DNA from: an uncultured Porticoccus sp.
GTDB taxonomy: Bacteria; Pseudomonadota; Gammaproteobacteria; Pseudomonadales; Porticoccaceae
Assembly (NCBI GenBank): GCA_950063125.1
Contig: CATLZI010000103.1
Coordinates: 1 to 7,518, forward strand
DNA length: 7,518 bases
Reading direction: 5' to 3'
In this document: in pieces, positions 4,584 to 7,518 of the stretch
How the letters are laid out: each line of letters begins with the position of its first letter
Numbering within the stretch: position 1 is the stretch's first letter
Program-made: the position numbers and the translations under genes
The notes under the pieces: generated by a model
What the model was told of the DNA's origin: nothing
The model's database searches: none
What the model saw: the letters and a program-made list of their open reading frames with translations, nothing else

Positions 4584-5939
4584 CTAGGTCGCATCGCGCA
4601 TGGTCACAAATTCTTCAGCCGCGGTCGGATGAATACCTATCGTGGCATCAAAATCCGCTTTGGTAGCGCCCATTTTTACAGCTATCGCGATTCCCTGGAT
4701 GATTTCACCGGCACCCTCACCCACCATATGGCAACCAACAACCCTGTCGTTATCATTGACAACGATCAGCTTCATAAAGACTTTCCCGTCTCCGCCGCCT
4801 AGTGTCTCTTTCATCGCCCTGAATTTGCTTCGATAGATACGGAGGTTGTCACCGTATTCCTCTCTGGCCTTCTCCTCTGTTAAGCCGACTGATGCTGTAT
4901 TGGGCTGACTGAATACGGCTGTAGGGATATTTGTATAGTCGATTGTCGTGGGCACACCTGTGACAAGGGTTTTGGTCAGTGCCATGCCCTCGTTAATGGC
5001 GACGGGCGTTAATTCAACTCGACCAATGACATCACCAATGGCATAGATTGATGGTTCTGCGGTTTGGAAATAATCATCCACAACGATCGCACCATTTGAG
5101 CGGGTTTCAATGGTTGTATTCTCAAGGCCAAGTCCGTCAATGTTTGGGCGGCGACCTGTCGCATACATCACAAGGCCCGCTTCAATGCTGTCGCCATTAT
5201 TGAGGGCTGCCCTGAAAAGACCACTATCCATTTTTTCTATAGTCTCGATATCAGTTGAGAAGTGAATGTTAACCCCTTGTTTTTCTAGCTCTTCTTTTAG
5301 AACTTCACGTACGTCTTGATCGAAGCCACGAAGAAACAGGCCACCGCGATACAACAAGTGGGTCTCAACGCCGAGCCCATTGAATATCCCGGCAAATTCG
5401 ATGGCGATATAGCCGCCACCAACGATCACTATACGGTCCGGGAGGCTATCCAGATAAAAAGCTTCGTTAGATGTAATGGCGTATTCTTTACCGGGAAAGT
5501 CCGGCACAAAGGGCGTACCCCCCGTGGCAATCAATATTTTTTTGCACCGGTAAACCTGGTCATTTACTTCAACAGTATTTGGACTGAGGATTTTGGCCCA
5601 ACCCTCAACCAGTTCCACACCGGCCTTATCAAGTAAGTTACCGTAGATATCATTAAGCCGCTGGATTTCACGATTTTTATTATCCCGAAGGGTGGGCCAG
5701 TCAAAACTTGACTCACCCACATGCCAACCGAACCCCTTGGCAGTACGAAATTCCTCGCGGAACGAAGATGCATACACGAAAAGTTTTTTGGGAACACAGC
5801 CGACATTGACACAGGTTCCACCAAGATACTGGGATTCGGCTATCACGACTCGCAGCCCTTGCTGCGCACACATACGTGCTGTTCTTACCCCGCCAGAACC
5901 AGCACCAATCACAAACAGATCAACATCATGGTCAGCCAT
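4584..5939 (-). CDS. gor: Glutathione reductase (NADPH)
   Basis: This 451-residue cytoplasmic FAD enzyme reduces glutathione disulfide with NADPH, keeping the thiol pool reduced. In order: FAD-binding GAGSGG (12-17); redox-active disulfide [13 protein letters not shown] with C43 and C48; NADPH-binding [10 protein letters not shown] (174-183) with the two arginines R198 and R204 ([11 protein letters not shown]) that select NADPH over NADH; ATGRRPN (260-266); FAD-contact IGDV (301-304); and the C-terminal catalytic HPTAAEE (H437, E442). Length and motifs are complete. A strong ribosome binding site (AAGGAG) precedes the ATG, and the gene starts 21 bp after the cysG stop, so it is probably read from the serS-cysG direction. 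Glutathione reductase fits better than mycothione or trypanothione reductase. Confidence 0.96.
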   Translation of the reverse strand: MADHDVDLFVIGAGSGGVRTARMCAQQGLRVVIAESQYLGGTCVNVGCVPKKLFVYASSFREEFRTAKGFGWHVGESSFDWPTLRDNKNREIQRLNDIYGNLLDKAGVELVEGWAKILSPNTVEVNDQVYRCKKILIATGGTPFVPDFPGKEYAITSNEAFYLDSLPDRIVIVGGGYIAIEFAGIFNGLGVETHLLYRGGLFLRGFDQDVREVLKEELEKQGVNIHFSTDIETIEKMDSGLFRAALNNGDSIEAGLVMYATGRRPNIDGLGLENTTIETRSNGAIVVDDYFQTAEPSIYAIGDVIGRVELTPVAINEGMALTKTLVTGVPTTIDYTNIPTAVFSQPNTASVGLTEEKAREEYGDNLRIYRSKFRAMKETLGGGDGKVFMKLIVVNDNDRVVGCHMVGEGAGEIIQGIAIAVKMGATKADFDATIGIHPTAAEEFVTMRDAT

Positions 5940-5960
5940 GATTTCTCCTTTATTTCAGGT

Positions 5961-7340
5961 TTATTGCTTAAACCAGGACAACTTCTCGTGAAGTTTGACC
6001 ACATCACCCACAATGATCAAGGTTGGGGCCTTGGCACTGGCTTCACGAACTTTATCTGGCAAAGTTCTCAAGTCGCCAATAAACACCCGCTGATTGACAG
6101 TTGTACCCTTCTCTATCAATGCTGCCGGTGTCTCCGGTGCTTTTCCGCGTCGAATCAACTCGCGGCAAATACTCTCCAGTCCACTGAGCCCCATATAAAA
6201 CACCAGGGTCTGATTCGGTGAAACAAGATCCTGCCAGTTCAAATCCAGTGAATTGTCTTTCAGGTGGCCTGTTATGAAGCGCACCGACTGTGCATAATCC
6301 CGGTGGGTCAGGGGTATGCCCGCATAGCTGGCACAACCTGAGGCGGCTGTTATACCCGGTACAACCTGAAAAGGAATTCCACGTTCCGCAAGGTGTGAAA
6401 TTTCTTCACCACCACGGCCAAAAATAAAAGGGTCGCCACCCTTCAGACGCAAAACGCGCTTGCCTTGCAGGGCATATTCAGCAAGCTTCTCATTGATATT
6501 ATCCTGGGTGACCGGATGCTCGCCGGCGGTTTTTCCAACATAAATCAACTCAGCATCACGACGCACCAATGCCAACACTTCCTTTGAAACCAACCGGTCA
6601 TAAAGGACGATATCCGCCTTCTGCATCAAGCGCAGCGCGCGGAAGGTCAGGAGATCGGGGTCACCCGGTCCACCGCCTACTAGATAAACCTCTCCGAGTT
6701 TTTTTGAAGCGGGGTTAGCTAATTTCTGCTGAATGCGACTTTCCGCTTCATCCAGTTTTTCTGCGTAAACCAATTCCGCAATATCGCCCTCAAAAACTTC
6801 TTCCCAGAAAGCTTTACGGGAAAGTCCATCATTGATCTTACGCTTAACATGATCACGATATTTCCCGGCCATTGCTGCAAGCTTGCCATAACCGGCAGGG
6901 ATTGATGATTCCAACCGGGTACGAAGCATTCTCGCTAATACCGGCGCGGTACCGGCACTACTGATGGCTATCTGCACTGGGGATCGATCAACGATAGAGG
7001 GAAAAATGACGCTGCACAGTTCAGGGCTATCTACCACGTTGACAGGAATGTTCCTGGTCTGGGCGAGCTTTGAGACACGCCGGTTAACCGCTGTGTCATT
7101 CGTGGCCGCAACCACCAGGACCGCTCCGTCGAGGTCAGCATCATCAAACTCACGGTTTACAAGTGTCAGGCCAGATTCATGAGCCAGTTTTTGAATGGAT
7201 GAATTAATCTCTGGAGCAATTACCTCAATAGCGGCACCAACAGCAATTAGCTGGCGGAGTTTTCGCAGGGCTATTTCACCGCCGCCAACCATGACGCAGC
7301 GTCTATCGCGAAGGTTATGAAATAAGGGTAACAGATCCAT
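5961..7340 (-). CDS. cysG: Siroheme synthase, trifunctional (methyltransferase/dehydrogenase/ferrochelatase)
   Basis: This enzyme turns uroporphyrinogen III into siroheme, the cofactor of sulfite and nitrite reductases. The N-terminal half is the NAD-dependent dehydrogenase/ferrochelatase ([10 protein letters not shown] at 18-27; D104 in NVVDSPE; S128 in [15 protein letters not shown]). The C-terminal half is the SAM-dependent methyltransferase ([15 protein letters not shown] from 221; D248 in LYDRLVS; K270 in [20 protein letters not shown] from 301; [10 protein letters not shown] from 328). With the ATG at 7340 the protein has 459 residues, and D104, S128, D248 and K270 fall on the same numbers as in E. 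coli CysG. This start is therefore chosen over a TTG at 7358 that would add six residues. Ribosome binding is weak at both starts. Confidence 0.96.
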   Translation of the reverse strand: MDLLPLFHNLRDRRCVMVGGGEIALRKLRQLIAVGAAIEVIAPEINSSIQKLAHESGLTLVNREFDDADLDGAVLVVAATNDTAVNRRVSKLAQTRNIPVNVVDSPELCSVIFPSIVDRSPVQIAISSAGTAPVLARMLRTRLESSIPAGYGKLAAMAGKYRDHVKRKINDGLSRKAFWEEVFEGDIAELVYAEKLDEAESRIQQKLANPASKKLGEVYLVGGGPGDPDLLTFRALRLMQKADIVLYDRLVSKEVLALVRRDAELIYVGKTAGEHPVTQDNINEKLAEYALQGKRVLRLKGGDPFIFGRGGEEISHLAERGIPFQVVPGITAASGCASYAGIPLTHRDYAQSVRFITGHLKDNSLDLNWQDLVSPNQTLVFYMGLSGLESICRELIRRGKAPETPAALIEKGTTVNQRVFIGDLRTLPDKVREASAKAPTLIIVGDVVKLHEKLSWFKQ

Positions 7341-7369
7341 CGTTAAACTCTGACTCAATAGGCACTTTC

Positions 7370-7518
<149 letters not shown>

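Noticed and set aside
5316..5636. Plus-strand 106-residue frame opposite gor
   Set aside because: It lies wholly antisense to a complete, well-conserved glutathione reductase gene.
7341..7358. Longer CysG start at TTG 7358 adding MSQSLT
   Set aside because: The ATG at 7340 aligns the key residues exactly with E. coli CysG numbering, and the family starts with MD-x-LP-[LI]-F.

Overview
The window looks like a gammaproteobacterial chromosome. Its right half holds a housekeeping cluster read on the minus strand: the 3' end of serS, then cysG and gor. The CysG numbering matches the E. coli enzyme residue for residue at its key positions, and the SerS, CysG and Gor sequences are all of gammaproteobacterial type. 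I cannot name the genus.

The left half is a small integrated element of 3137 bp (about 49-3185). It is bounded by two identical copies of a 60-bp sequence (1-60 and 3138-3197). Each copy contains a dif-like core: a 14-base exact match to the E. coli dif central region plus XerC arm, with a poor XerD arm. This is the signature of elements that integrate through the host XerC/XerD recombinases, such as filamentous phages and their satellites. Inside is a leftward operon with a filamentous-phage-type replication initiator (gene II/X family), a 66-residue protein of unknown function and a small DUF3653-type protein. A divergent rightward operon encodes an XRE-type repressor and a HEPN-like protein. 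The layout recalls the rstR/rstA switch of CTX phage. No coat, adsorption, assembly (Zot/pI) or integrase gene is present, so this looks like a satellite or plasmid-like element that relies on host Xer proteins and perhaps a helper phage. The 165-bp region between the operons holds several inverted repeats that could be repressor operators. The roughly 330 bp after the HEPN-like gene is gene-free and rich in hairpins, and is the best candidate for the single-strand origin and att-proximal region.

To the right of the second att copy (3198-4320) is a stretch that may be a second element or the remnant of one. It contains a gene whose N-terminus is related to the DUF3653-type protein of the first element, fused to a DUF1737-like C-terminus, and then a small membrane-anchored coiled-coil protein of unknown function on the opposite strand. 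A 265-bp gap with a compound inverted repeat separates this from gor.

How the parts may work together: the repressor would hold the divergent promoters in check. The replication protein would nick and replicate the excised or copied circle. XerC/XerD would integrate it at dif-like sites, giving the tandem arrangement seen here. The HEPN-like gene, co-transcribed with the repressor, would be expressed from the prophage state and may be a host-protection or superinfection cargo. That last step is inference.
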